From contig DIKL01000093.1 in assembly GCA_002424545.1 (NCBI GenBank), positions 1 to 24,249 on the forward strand: a stretch of DNA of 24,249 nucleotides, read 5' to 3'. The notes beneath the pieces were generated by a model. It was not told the origin of the DNA, made no database searches, and saw nothing but the letters and a program-made list of their open reading frames with translations. The position numbers were made by a program, and so were the translations under genes. Of this stretch, positions 9,301-15,093 are shown piece by piece (the stretch's first letter is position 1; every line of letters starts with the position of its first letter). Source of the stretch: Syntrophaceae bacterium UBA5619. Its GTDB lineage: Bacteria; Desulfobacterota; Syntrophia; Syntrophales; UBA5619.

Positions 9301-9446
9301 AGGATCAGCTCGATTTTCTTGTCGGCGCAGTACTGTTCGAGAAGTTTCTGAAAGGCGGGGCGGATGGCGGTTTCATTCCGTGAGCCCCCGTACTGGAGGA
9401 TTTCCTGCACCCTGTTGTGGTATTCTTCGATTAGTTGAAGAGACAT
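6381..9446 (-). CDS. Single-polypeptide restriction-modification enzyme, type ISP/IIG-like (adenine-N6 methylase with nuclease and specificity parts)
   Basis: The 1021-residue protein looks like a combined endonuclease, N6-adenine methyltransferase and specificity subunit. A PD-(D/E)xK nuclease signature is visible as P63-D64 then E79-S80-K81 in GYWESKD. A helical connector (about 150-300) leads to the methyltransferase, with YTPNEIVRFM (306-315), SAM motif I DPVTGTGTF (340-348) and catalytic motif IV NPPY (453-456). The C-terminal part contains YRPF at 748-751, a segment seen in specificity domains of type ISP enzymes such as LlaBIII. No Walker A/helicase block is present and the protein is much shorter than LlaBIII, so it resembles a helicase-less, type IIG-like relative. 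It lies 18 bases after yoeB and 6 bases before rsmG. Cleavage activity and target are unknown; it could be methylase-only. Confidence 0.85.
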   Translation of the reverse strand: MSLQLIEEYHNRVQEILQYGGSRNETAIRPAFQKLLEQYCADKKIELILELEYRTALGTAVNPDGTLKDAYRQDWGYWESKDQKDTLDDEIRKKLAKGYPTTNILFEDGRTAVLIRNGRELQRASFEDHAALDSLITTFVNYEPQEVRTFREAIDRFKEDLPNLVVKLRKLIEDQAALNAAFARARADFLELCRDSINPHIVMADIREMIIQHILTEDIFITVFNESQFHRENNIARSLMGVIETFFTGAVRRGILGKIDPYIRIIKAAAAGIANHHEKQRFLKVFYENFYRAYNPAAADRLGIIYTPNEIVRFMVESAEYLVNENFGRLLGDEDVEILDPVTGTGTFITEIIEHLPKNRLPFKYENEIHCNEVAILPYYIANLNIEYTYYQKMGRYVEFKNICFVDTLDNLGFSSAKKYTEAGSFDFGGFSPENLERIKRQNRRKISVIIGNPPYNANQLNENENNKNREYPGIDKRIKDTYIAESTAQKTKLYDMYARFIRWASDRLDKNGVIAFVSNNSFINARTYDGFRKVVAKEFNEIYIIDMKGDARTSGERRRREGGNVFSDQIRVGVAVYFLIRKDRAKGCKIFYHCIDDYLPSETKKAYLRDNRIQDLPFDHIQPDAHHNWINLTENNWDDLLPVASKDVKLLKGKINEKAIFKLFSLGVVTNRDDWVYDQREENLERKIRFLIGVYNHEVERLSGKITRGEVGDNVDYAIKWTRAVKNDLAKGKPYAFQKECMSNCLYRPFIKRRLYFSHELNEMQYQNPLIFPDKTAENIVIAVNVSDKPFNVLASNHLVDLHFNGDSQCLPLYRYDREGERGDNITDWALKQFQSHYKDKAITRLDIFHYVYAVLHDPVYREKYRLNLKREFPRIPFYDDFRKWATWGRRLLELHLGYEQADPYHLTRIDIKPEPDKPTLTVKAILKADKAAGVIHVDSATTLKGVPPAAWEYRLGNRSAIEWVLEYHKERKPKDPTVREKFDAYRFADYKEQVIDLLRRVCTVSVETMNIIHAMIVKK

Positions 9447-9464
9447 CTCCCGAGGATCCCTCCG

Positions 9465-9761
9465 TCAGTAATGGTACCTCGCCTGCAGGAAATCGATTCG
9501 GTCATTGCCGACCAGATAGACGATGCGATGCTCCTGGGTCAAACGGCGGGACCAGACATCGGGGGCAAGGTATTTCAGGGGTTCCGGCTTGCCGATCCCG
9601 GTGAAGGGTTCGCGCAGAACCGCTTCCACGATGACCAGGGCGCGCAAGGCAACTCTTCGTTCCGTGGCCACCCAATGGCGCAAGTCCTCGATAAATTCGG
9701 GTTGGAAAACCGCTTCCCGCCGAGCCTGCTTTCCCGATCCGTCTTTATCTTTTTTCTCCAA
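9465..9761 (-). CDS. yoeB: YoeB/Txe-type mRNA interferase toxin
   Basis: This is a RelE-fold, ribosome-dependent endoribonuclease toxin. The 98-residue product carries the whole YoeB signature: GKPEPLK, WSRRLTQEHRIVY and the terminal RYHY. The catalytic Glu, Arg, His and Tyr known from E. coli YoeB (E46, R65, H83, Y84) correspond to E60, R79, H97 and Y98, so the toxin looks intact. It has a charged N-terminal extension of about 14 residues compared with E. coli. The start lies inside the antitoxin gene (17-base overlap), so synthesis is coupled. It is followed after 18 bases by the restriction-modification gene. Confidence 0.95.
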   Translation of the reverse strand: MEKKDKDGSGKQARREAVFQPEFIEDLRHWVATERRVALRALVIVEAVLREPFTGIGKPEPLKYLAPDVWSRRLTQEHRIVYLVGNDRIDFLQARYHY

Positions 9762-10032
9762 GACCGATCCCTTTTTTCAGCGCGTCCAGGGTCTGCGGTT
9801 TTTTCGTCAGCGACTGGGCGCGGGCCAGGGCCAGCATCAGGCGCTTGGCATTTTTCGGTGAGCGGAGCAGATGGGCCGTCTCCGAGAGGCTTGCCAGCTC
9901 GTCGGCAGCCACGACCGCTACGTCTTCGCCGCTTCGCCGTCGGATGATGACGATCTCCCGGTTCTCCGTCACCTCTTTAAATAAACTGGACAGGTTGGCC
10001 CGGGCTTGCGTGTACGTGGTCTGAATGGGCAT
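9745..10032 (-). CDS. yefM: YefM/Phd-family antitoxin
   Basis: This antitoxin and autorepressor neutralises the adjacent YoeB. The 95-residue product has the YefM fold signature: an N-terminal TTYTQARANLSSLFKEV, then IVIIRRRSGEDVAVV and the ADELASLSETAHLLRSPKNA segment, followed by a flexible C-terminal tail that would bind toxin. The ATG at 10032 has a strong GGGAGGG Shine-Dalgarno. It is the first gene of the module, with a sigma70-like promoter and a palindromic operator immediately upstream. Confidence 0.94.
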   Translation of the reverse strand: MPIQTTYTQARANLSSLFKEVTENREIVIIRRRSGEDVAVVAADELASLSETAHLLRSPKNAKRLMLALARAQSLTKKPQTLDALKKGIGLGEKR

Positions 10033-10052
10033 GCCTTTTCCCTCCCTCTTTT

Positions 10053-10073
10053 CTGTACCGGAACACAGTACAG
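10053..10073. promoter_or_regulatory. Palindromic operator of yefM-yoeB
   Basis: This is a perfect inverted repeat of CTGTAC and GTACAG separated by nine bases. It covers the -10 region and lies 20 bases before the antitoxin start. E. coli YefM-YoeB is known to repress from palindromes with a TGTACA core, and both half-sites here contain TGTAC/GTACA. The role as operator is inferred. Confidence 0.65.
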
Positions 10074-10093
10074 GTTATGCCCACGGTCGTCAA
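10065..10093 (-). promoter_or_regulatory. Candidate yefM-yoeB promoter
   Basis: On the minus strand TTGACG (10088-10093) and TACTGT (10065-10070) are 17 bases apart. The -35 matches five of six positions and the -10 three of six. The -10 lies in one arm of the palindrome at 10053-10073, consistent with autorepression. Confidence 0.55.
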
Positions 10094-10094
10094 G

Positions 10095-10120
10095 ACTTAT
10101 TGCGTGGACTTATTGCGTGG
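10095..10120. repeat. 13-bp perfect tandem repeat at the end of the transporter gene
   Basis: ACTTATTGCGTGG occurs twice head to tail (10095-10107 and 10108-10120). The transporter stop codon lies in the copy nearer the gene and a second in-register copy of the stop follows outside. It marks the boundary between the transporter and the toxin-antitoxin module. Confidence 0.9.
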
Positions 10121-11222
10121 TCTTTCCCCACCATTTTTCCATTCCGTAATGGACGGCGAGGCCGGCCGCGAAACCGACGGCCATGTTGGCAAGCAGGGAA
10201 ACGGCGACGGTGAAAACCAGCGGGATCAGGTCTCTGCCGGGCCGGACATCCCGAGCGAACTTCGTCAGCTCGATTCCGACCAGGAGCATCATCGCCCCGA
10301 TGATCGCGAGCGGGAAGGCGGAAAAGAGACCGGCGATGGCCGCCGCGAAGAAGAGTCCGAGCGTGATCTCGATCGCCCCTTCGATCAGGTTGGTCCCGCC
10401 GGTGCGCGCGCCGAAATAGTACTGCCCGGCGAGGCCGCCGGAGCCGTGGCACATCGGCATCCCCCCGAAGAACGGAAGAACGAGGTTCATGATCCCCTGA
10501 TTCCAGGAGAGCTTTCCCACCGTGACCGGCCGGTCGGGGAAATAGCTCCCGATCAGCGCGGCGGTCGCGATCGTTGCGTTCGTGATCGTCAGCGGAATCT
10601 GCGCAAAACCGGCCAGAACCAGCGAATCCCAGACCTCCTGGGGGTGAAAACCGGTCAGTGGCGGCGGCGTGAAGCGAATGAGATCCGCTGCCGGAAGGCG
10701 GCCCTGAAATGCGACGATGGCGATTCCGAGGAGCATCAGCACAACGGCGGCCGGGGCGTAGCGGCTCTCCCGCAGAACCAGCACAATCGCGATCGCCGCG
10801 ACGCCCAGGAGCCAGCCGGTTGAAATCATTTTTACGGCCTCGACGGCGAGCAGGATCCCGAGGGTCGCCTGGATCCCCCGGACGACGCTTTTCGGCGTAA
10901 TCTTCGCGAGGCGGCCGATGATTCCCGTTGCCGCGAAGAGGACCCAGACGATCCCCATCGCGAAACCGGAGGCGTAGATCAGCGAAGGCGTCCAGTGCTG
11001 GGCGATCGCGACGACGGCCAAAACCTTCATCGGCTCGATCGGCATCGGGATTTTGTAGATCAGGCCGGTCGCGACGTTGGCCAGGCCCATCATCACAAGG
11101 AATCCGGCCGGATCGAGGCCGCAAACGGCGATGTAGCCGATGGCGAGCGGGAAGAGGGTCCCGAAATCCCCCATCGATCCGGCCAGTTCCCGCAGGTTGA
11201 ACTCGAACGAGCGGATCTTCAT
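10110..11222 (-). CDS. MOT1-family molybdate/sulfate transporter
   Basis: This integral membrane protein of the SulP-related MOT1 family is probably an importer of molybdate, or of tungstate or sulfate. The 370 residues include about ten hydrophobic spans. Two family motifs are clear: GSMGDFGTLFPL (15-26) with PMPIEPMK (59-66), and GGMPMCHGSGGLAGQYYFGA (253-272). The start at 11222 is preferred to the ATG two codons earlier because the GGAG Shine-Dalgarno directly abuts the earlier codon but lies six bases before this one. It follows the CDGSH gene on the same strand with a gap of about 95 bases. That gap holds a GC-rich CCCGGG inverted pair (11276-11295) but no clear promoter or T-run. Substrate is inferred from family only. 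Confidence 0.85.
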   Translation of the reverse strand: MKIRSFEFNLRELAGSMGDFGTLFPLAIGYIAVCGLDPAGFLVMMGLANVATGLIYKIPMPIEPMKVLAVVAIAQHWTPSLIYASGFAMGIVWVLFAATGIIGRLAKITPKSVVRGIQATLGILLAVEAVKMISTGWLLGVAAIAIVLVLRESRYAPAAVVLMLLGIAIVAFQGRLPAADLIRFTPPPLTGFHPQEVWDSLVLAGFAQIPLTITNATIATAALIGSYFPDRPVTVGKLSWNQGIMNLVLPFFGGMPMCHGSGGLAGQYYFGARTGGTNLIEGAIEITLGLFFAAAIAGLFSAFPLAIIGAMMLLVGIELTKFARDVRPGRDLIPLVFTVAVSLLANMAVGFAAGLAVHYGMEKWWGKTTQ

Positions 11223-11316
11223 TCCCATCTCCGTGGATAGACCGGTCGGCTTGTCCCTGAAGGTTTCTCCAGCCTCCCGGGAACGTCAACCCGGGTCATT
11301 CTCCGACCCGCAGGGG

Positions 11317-11556
11317 TTACAGCTTGTTGTGTTCGCCGTCGCAGTAGGGCGGCTTCTTGCTGTATTTGCAGCCGCACCAGGCGACCGTCTTGGGATAGGG
11401 CACGTCCACTTCCATCGGCGTCATGCCGGTGTTCTCCCGTTCATGGGCGCCGTCGCAGAACGGCTGTTTGGCGGAACGGCCGCAGCGGCACCAGAGATAC
11501 TTCCCCGGCTGCATCTCCATCACGTACGGGCCCTTCTTTGCAATCTTCGGTTCCAT
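11317..11556 (-). CDS. Double-CDGSH iron-sulfur protein
   Basis: This small protein of about 79 residues binds two 2Fe-2S clusters. It contains two CDGSH motifs, CRCGRSAKQPFCDGAH and CGCKYSKKPPYCDGEH, each with the 3-Cys/1-His ligand set of the mitoNEET-like family. It begins MEPKIAKKGPYVMEMQPGKY, typical of bacterial tandem-CDGSH proteins. The start at 11556 is preferred over 11562 because GAGGAG lies eight bases before it and only two before the other. A strong promoter-like sequence (11644-11672) precedes it. The likely role is electron transfer or Fe-S/redox handling; no specific partner is evident. Confidence 0.92.
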   Translation of the reverse strand: MEPKIAKKGPYVMEMQPGKYLWCRCGRSAKQPFCDGAHERENTGMTPMEVDVPYPKTVAWCGCKYSKKPPYCDGEHNKL

Positions 11557-11643
11557 GGTCATCTCTCCTCACTATTTGAATGTTTCGTTCGATCCCAAAC
11601 ATCCTCACCCCGTTCAGACGCGATTGGCGGTGGAATATCGGAT

Positions 11644-11672
11644 ATCGTAGTTGGCGGTCTTCGGTCTGTCAA
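11644..11672 (-). promoter_or_regulatory. Sigma70-like promoter of the CDGSH gene
   Basis: On the minus strand a perfect -35 TTGACA (11667-11672) is followed after 17 bases by TACGAT (11644-11649), which matches four of six -10 positions. It lies between the methyltransferase stop and the CDGSH start and gives a leader of about 80 bases. Confidence 0.65.
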
Positions 11673-11682
11673 GAGATCCGGT

Positions 11683-12267
11683 TCAGGCGGATTCCCTCTT
11701 CTCTATCCGGACGGCGCGGCTCAGGGCAATCGCGGGTTCGTCCAGCAACTGGAAACCGGCCGCCCTGCACATCTCCACGGTTCCTCCAAAGCTGTTCCGG
11801 GTCACATGGAGCTTCGGTTCGACAAGCAGAAGCCGCCCGCCCGTTTTCAGGAGAGAGAAAATCTCGCCAAAGAAGCGGGGCTTGTTCCTCACCTCGTGGG
11901 CCATCCAGAAGACGAGGACGAAGTCGGCCGGTTTTGTGACTCCCAGTTTGTCCGGCCGGCAGCGGTGCGGAATGATCCGGTCGGAGAGACCCGCCTTGAG
12001 TGCCCGGAGGCCGAGTACCGCAAGCATTTTCTCCTGAAGGTCGACCGCGACGACCTCTCCATACGGTCCGACCAGCTTCGCCATCCCCAGCGTGAAATGC
12101 CCCATCCCACAACCGATATCGACCGCAGTCATGCCGCTCTTTACATGGGGCTTGAGGAGGCGCTCCGGATCATGAATCAGACGGCGCAGGGGATTGTCGA
12201 AGCTGTAACAAAGCCACCAGGGGCAGACCATGTTGTTCATCCGTCGCATTTTTTCAAACCATCCCAT
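11683..12267 (-). CDS. Class I SAM-dependent methyltransferase
   Basis: This is a SAM-dependent methyltransferase of about 194 residues, substrate unknown. Motif I is VDIGCGMGH (49-57), followed by the acidic residue closing strand 2 (VVAVD, Asp76). A later DFVLVFWMAHEV and GGRLLLVEPK give the remaining Rossmann strands. The N-terminal MNNMVCPWWLCYSFDNPLR segment resembles small-molecule or arsenite/ubiquinone-type methyltransferases seen in anaerobes. The reading frame is open up to 12480, but the ATG at 12267 is chosen because GAGG is well spaced and a strong promoter lies just upstream at 12304-12332, overlapping the longer frame. Confidence 0.85.
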   Translation of the reverse strand: MGWFEKMRRMNNMVCPWWLCYSFDNPLRRLIHDPERLLKPHVKSGMTAVDIGCGMGHFTLGMAKLVGPYGEVVAVDLQEKMLAVLGLRALKAGLSDRIIPHRCRPDKLGVTKPADFVLVFWMAHEVRNKPRFFGEIFSLLKTGGRLLLVEPKLHVTRNSFGGTVEMCRAAGFQLLDEPAIALSRAVRIEKRESA

Positions 12268-12303
12268 CTTGATCCTCGTGAATACTTTAATCGCCCCGGC
12301 AAC

Positions 12304-12332
12304 ATTATCAGCAGGAAGAGGAGGATAGTCAA
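12304..12332 (-). promoter_or_regulatory. Strong sigma70-like promoter of the methyltransferase gene
   Basis: The minus strand carries TTGACT (12327-12332), a 17-base spacer and GATAAT (12304-12309). Each hexamer matches five of six positions. It begins six bases after the stop of the upstream mipA-like gene and leaves a leader of roughly 30 bases. Confidence 0.7.
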
Positions 12333-12337
12333 GACCA

Positions 12338-13180
12338 TCAATCTCCCATTTTGACCCGTTCGGCGGATGTCCGGAAAATCCAGGAGACGGAGGCGCCGCA
12401 CATCCAGGAGGATTTCGTTTTGACCAAGGGGCTCTCCTCGAATGCGGCGCCCCGGAGGTCGTCGAGGCTGACAAAGGCATTCAGGATGAAAGGACGGATC
12501 GTTTTGTTGAGGCCGACGGTGAGGGTCGAGCCGCTGTAGCCGCCGCCGGCGTCGTAGGGGGCGCGCGCCGCGGTCGCGAAGGCCGGATCCACGGTGTAAT
12601 AATAACGGTGATAACCCCGGTCGGCGAACATCGGACCGGCCGAAAGTCCCAGATTCAGCCCGAGGCCGGGGAGAATATCGGCTTTTTCGAAACTCAGTCG
12701 CGGATGGAACATCCACCCTTCATGACGGACCGATGAAAAGTCGGTCGAGAAGGCGGCCCGAACCGGAAGGTTGAGTTTCAGTTTGTAACGGTCCTGCCGG
12801 TCTTCCAGCAGGGTGACGTTCAAGGCCGGGCCCGCTTCAAATGTCGGATCCAGATCGGGCATCCCGCGGCGGTCCGGATTGTCCGAACTCTTCACCGGGA
12901 CGCTCCCGTTGAAACTCAGGTCCAGCAAAAGCCGGTCGGTTTCGAAGATGCGTCCGGAGATGCGTTCCCGTTCGACCCTCAGGATATCGCCCCGATAGAT
13001 GAAATAGGGATAGGGGAGCAGATAGAGCCGGTATTCGTCGGAGCCCCGGTAATCGGGCATCCGCAGCGCGGCCAGGCCCACGCCGAGTTCCCAGAGGGGC
13101 TTTCCCTCGCACCATGCGCTTCCCGGAGAGAAAAATCCCACAAGGACGAACAGAATCGCCAAAAGGCGTCGAATAGGCAT
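12338..13180 (-). CDS. MipA/OmpV family outer-membrane protein
   Basis: This is a predicted outer-membrane beta-barrel of 280 residues, exported by a signal peptide (MPIRRLLAILFVLVGFFSPG then SAWC, cleavage probably after about residue 23-25). Family features are WELGVGLAALRMPDYRGSDE, LLPYPYFIYRGD, FEAGPALNVTL and the C-terminal strand ending in an aromatic (CGASVSWIFRTS). Some members are scaffold proteins for murein synthesis or salt-inducible porins; the function here is unknown. The start at 13180 follows GAGG by five bases, and the upstream open frame encodes nothing signal-like. It lies 56 bases downstream of the Fe-S protein gene in the same direction. Confidence 0.85.
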   Translation of the reverse strand: MPIRRLLAILFVLVGFFSPGSAWCEGKPLWELGVGLAALRMPDYRGSDEYRLYLLPYPYFIYRGDILRVERERISGRIFETDRLLLDLSFNGSVPVKSSDNPDRRGMPDLDPTFEAGPALNVTLLEDRQDRYKLKLNLPVRAAFSTDFSSVRHEGWMFHPRLSFEKADILPGLGLNLGLSAGPMFADRGYHRYYYTVDPAFATAARAPYDAGGGYSGSTLTVGLNKTIRPFILNAFVSLDDLRGAAFEESPLVKTKSSWMCGASVSWIFRTSAERVKMGD

Positions 13181-13236
13181 CCCGACCTCACAGAGGGAAA
13201 GTGTCTGTTTACAGCGTCTTGCGAAGAACGACCCGC

Positions 13237-14121
13237 TCAGCCGGAGCGCCCCGGGACCGGAATTCGAGATTCGCAGGGAACGCCGGTCTGGCAAAGGCCG
13301 CAGGCGTCGGTTTCAAAACCGAACCGGGCCTGGACGGACTTTGACGCTGCCCCGTGGACGTAGTGTTCACATTTCTCCTTGTCATGCCCGCCCTCGCGGG
13401 TGATCGCGTCCGCCGGGCACCGCTGGATGCATTTGCCGCAACTGCCGTTGTAATAAAAGAGACAGTAGGCGTGATGATCATCATAAGGCCTCTCGGTCGC
13501 GGGAAGGGCGATCCGGGCCACTATGGAGCCGCAGCGCATTGCCTTGCCGCGGGGTGTGATCAGACCGTCGCAGAGCCCGAACGTTCCCAGGCCGGCGGCA
13601 TACGCCGCGTGCCTCTCCGACCAGGAGGAGGCGAAACCATAACGGGCGGAGTTTTCCCGCCGCCAGAGGGGCGATCTCATGGGCGCCACCGCTTCGTGTC
13701 CGGCCTCCCGGAGAACGCCCGCAACGTGATCGCGCAGCCGCATATTGAAATTTTCCCCGAAATTGCGGGATCGCGCCCATCGCTCGGCGGGTAGGGTCTT
13801 TTCCCGGCTGTTGTCGTTCCGGGTCCGTTCCGTCTGCGGCAGGATCCAACTGATCACCGTCAATTCGGCGGGCGTGACCTTCACATCGGGAAACGTCACA
13901 CCGAAGATCTCCGCCGGCGTCCAGAAAAAGGGTCCGATATTGTCCTTGAAATGTTGATAGAGCGGATCATCGCCGCGGGAGAAGCCGACGAGAGGCTCAT
14001 CCCATGCAGGCTCGTCGGCGTCACCCGGTTCAATGCGGTTTTCGTCGGACGCGACGAACCGGCCGATGCTTTCCCGGATCCACGCGGCCGCCTTGTCTGC
14101 TTCATTGCTTGCTTGGGTCAT
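13237..14121 (-). CDS. QueG-like double [4Fe-4S] cluster protein
   Basis: This 294-residue iron-sulfur protein resembles epoxyqueuosine reductase (QueG) and reductive-dehalogenase-like proteins. The middle contains AYAAGLGTFGLCDGLITPRG, typical of this branch. The C-terminal third has CGKCIQRCPADAI, a further Cys in DKEKCEHY, and CGLCQTGVPCE. These are cluster motifs with slightly non-standard spacing: the first position of the usual CxxCxxC run is Asn (NGSCGKC). No Tat or secretion signal is seen, so it is likely cytoplasmic. The start at 14121 has an excellent GGGGAGGTGG Shine-Dalgarno. It is transcribed divergently from the TetR gene. True queuosine function is uncertain; electron transfer or another reductase role is possible. 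Confidence 0.8.
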   Translation of the reverse strand: MTQASNEADKAAAWIRESIGRFVASDENRIEPGDADEPAWDEPLVGFSRGDDPLYQHFKDNIGPFFWTPAEIFGVTFPDVKVTPAELTVISWILPQTERTRNDNSREKTLPAERWARSRNFGENFNMRLRDHVAGVLREAGHEAVAPMRSPLWRRENSARYGFASSWSERHAAYAAGLGTFGLCDGLITPRGKAMRCGSIVARIALPATERPYDDHHAYCLFYYNGSCGKCIQRCPADAITREGGHDKEKCEHYVHGAASKSVQARFGFETDACGLCQTGVPCESRIPVPGRSG

Positions 14122-14215
14122 GAGCCACCTCCCCGGATTTTCCAAAAAAGTCAATCGTCCCCGGACAAAACGGAGATCGAATTTCAGGTCCTTCGAACTT
14201 TGTGTGTTTCGGCGG

Positions 14216-14244
14216 AGTGTAAGGGGACGACATTTGCCTGTCAA
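14216..14244 (-). promoter_or_regulatory. Sigma70-like promoter of the QueG-like gene
   Basis: On the minus strand TTGACA (14239-14244) and TACACT (14216-14221) are separated by 17 bases. The -35 is perfect and the -10 matches four of six positions. It fires away from the tetR gene. Confidence 0.65.
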
Positions 14245-14262
14245 CATAAATCGCCCGACCGT

Positions 14263-14289
14263 AATTTGCCGGCGGCACGCCGGGAAATT
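14263..14289. promoter_or_regulatory. 27-bp palindrome between divergent promoters, candidate TetR operator
   Basis: Arms AATTTGCCGGCG (14263-14274) and CGCCGGGAAATT (14278-14289) pair at 11 of 12 positions around a 3-base centre. It lies 18 bases upstream of the leftward -35 and 5 bases before the rightward TTGACA. This is the expected place and size for an autoregulatory operator of the adjacent TetR protein. The assignment is inferred. Confidence 0.55.
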
Positions 14290-14294
14290 TTCTC

Positions 14295-14321
14295 TTGACA
14301 GAACGCCGCTTTTTTTATTAC
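14295..14321 (+). promoter_or_regulatory. Candidate promoter of the tetR/beta-oxidation operon
   Basis: A perfect TTGACA (14295-14300) is followed after 15 bases by TATTAC (14316-14321), four of six matches. The spacing is shorter than ideal, which is common in regulated promoters. It adjoins the palindrome at 14263-14289. Confidence 0.4.
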
Positions 14322-14361
14322 CTATCCATCAAATGATTGAATCGCAGGCTGGAAGGCGCCG

Positions 14362-14994
14362 ATGACCACCCCCCTCGAGAAGGCCCGCAAGGATCCCGAA
14401 TCGATGAAGGCCCGCATCCTGGCCGTCGCGCGCCGGATCTTCGGCGAGTATGGCTTCCACGGCACGACGACCCGGATGATCGCCCAGCAGGTAGGAATCG
14501 ACATCTCCACTCTCCATTACCACTGGGGCGGCAAGAAGGACCTCTATGAGGCCGTCGTCGTCGATATCAACAAGGATCTCGGGCAGAAACTGATCGAGAC
14601 GGAAAAGGCCATCCATGGTCTTCCGCTGACCGAACGGCTGGATATCGCAATCGACCGGATGACCGACTACCTCTTCGCAAACCCCGACATCTCCAACATG
14701 ATTCTCTTCCGCTACTTCGGAAAGACCCGCTACGAGGGGAACACGGATTTCAGCGTTCCCGAGTTCACCGCCGATATTGCCCGCTCCATGGGATTGGCCC
14801 GGGACAAAAAAAACGTCCCGCCCGAGACCATGATGAAGGTGCTGGCGGTGATGAACTCGATCCATGCCTTTATTGCGGGCGAGAACTTTTTTTGTCCCAT
14901 GGTGAAGGTGGACAGGGAGCGGTATATCGCCCTGGTGAAAGAGACCCTGAAGTTCGTCCACATTCCCGCCTTCACGCTGAACGAAACGCGTTGA
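14362..14994 (+). CDS. TetR-family transcriptional regulator
   Basis: This is a 210-residue one-component repressor. The N-terminal helix-turn-helix is plain: KARILAVARRIFGEYGFHG, then TTRMIAQQVGIDISTLHYHW and GGKKDLYEAV (about residues 16-67). The C-terminal helical domain would bind the inducer, plausibly an acyl-CoA given the operon that follows in the same direction after 99 bases. The ATG at 14362 follows GGAAGG. It is divergent to the QueG-like gene with a palindrome between them. The ligand is inferred from context only. Confidence 0.93.
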   Translation: MTTPLEKARKDPESMKARILAVARRIFGEYGFHGTTTRMIAQQVGIDISTLHYHWGGKKDLYEAVVVDINKDLGQKLIETEKAIHGLPLTERLDIAIDRMTDYLFANPDISNMILFRYFGKTRYEGNTDFSVPEFTADIARSMGLARDKKNVPPETMMKVLAVMNSIHAFIAGENFFCPMVKVDRERYIALVKETLKFVHIPAFTLNETR

Positions 14995-15020
14995 AGGCAG
15001 TGTAACGAAAACAGAGAGGT

Positions 15021-15060
15021 CATTCCGGGAACGACGGGACCCGCGTTCCCCCGGAAAATG
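15021..15060 (+). other. Hairpin between tetR and the first beta-oxidation gene
   Basis: GGGAACG (15027-15033) pairs with CGTTCCC (15044-15050), and the stem extends outward with bulges (CATT/AATG, CC/GG). A short TTTT tract follows a few bases later. It could be a weak terminator or attenuator, or a 5' leader structure for the downstream gene. No separate promoter for that gene was recognised. Confidence 0.4.
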
Positions 15061-15093
15061 TTTTCATCATCCGCATGGTCAAGGAGGGAACCA

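Noticed and set aside
11276..11295. CCCGGG inverted pair between the CDGSH and transporter genes as a terminator
   Set aside because: The stem is only six bases and no T-run follows in the direction of transcription.
12268..12480. Upstream extension of the methyltransferase frame
   Set aside because: It overlaps the mipA-like gene and the strong promoter at 12304-12332; the ATG at 12267 has a good Shine-Dalgarno.
13181..13294. Upstream extension of the mipA-like frame
   Set aside because: A clear signal peptide starts at the ATG at 13180, and the extension overlaps the Fe-S protein gene.
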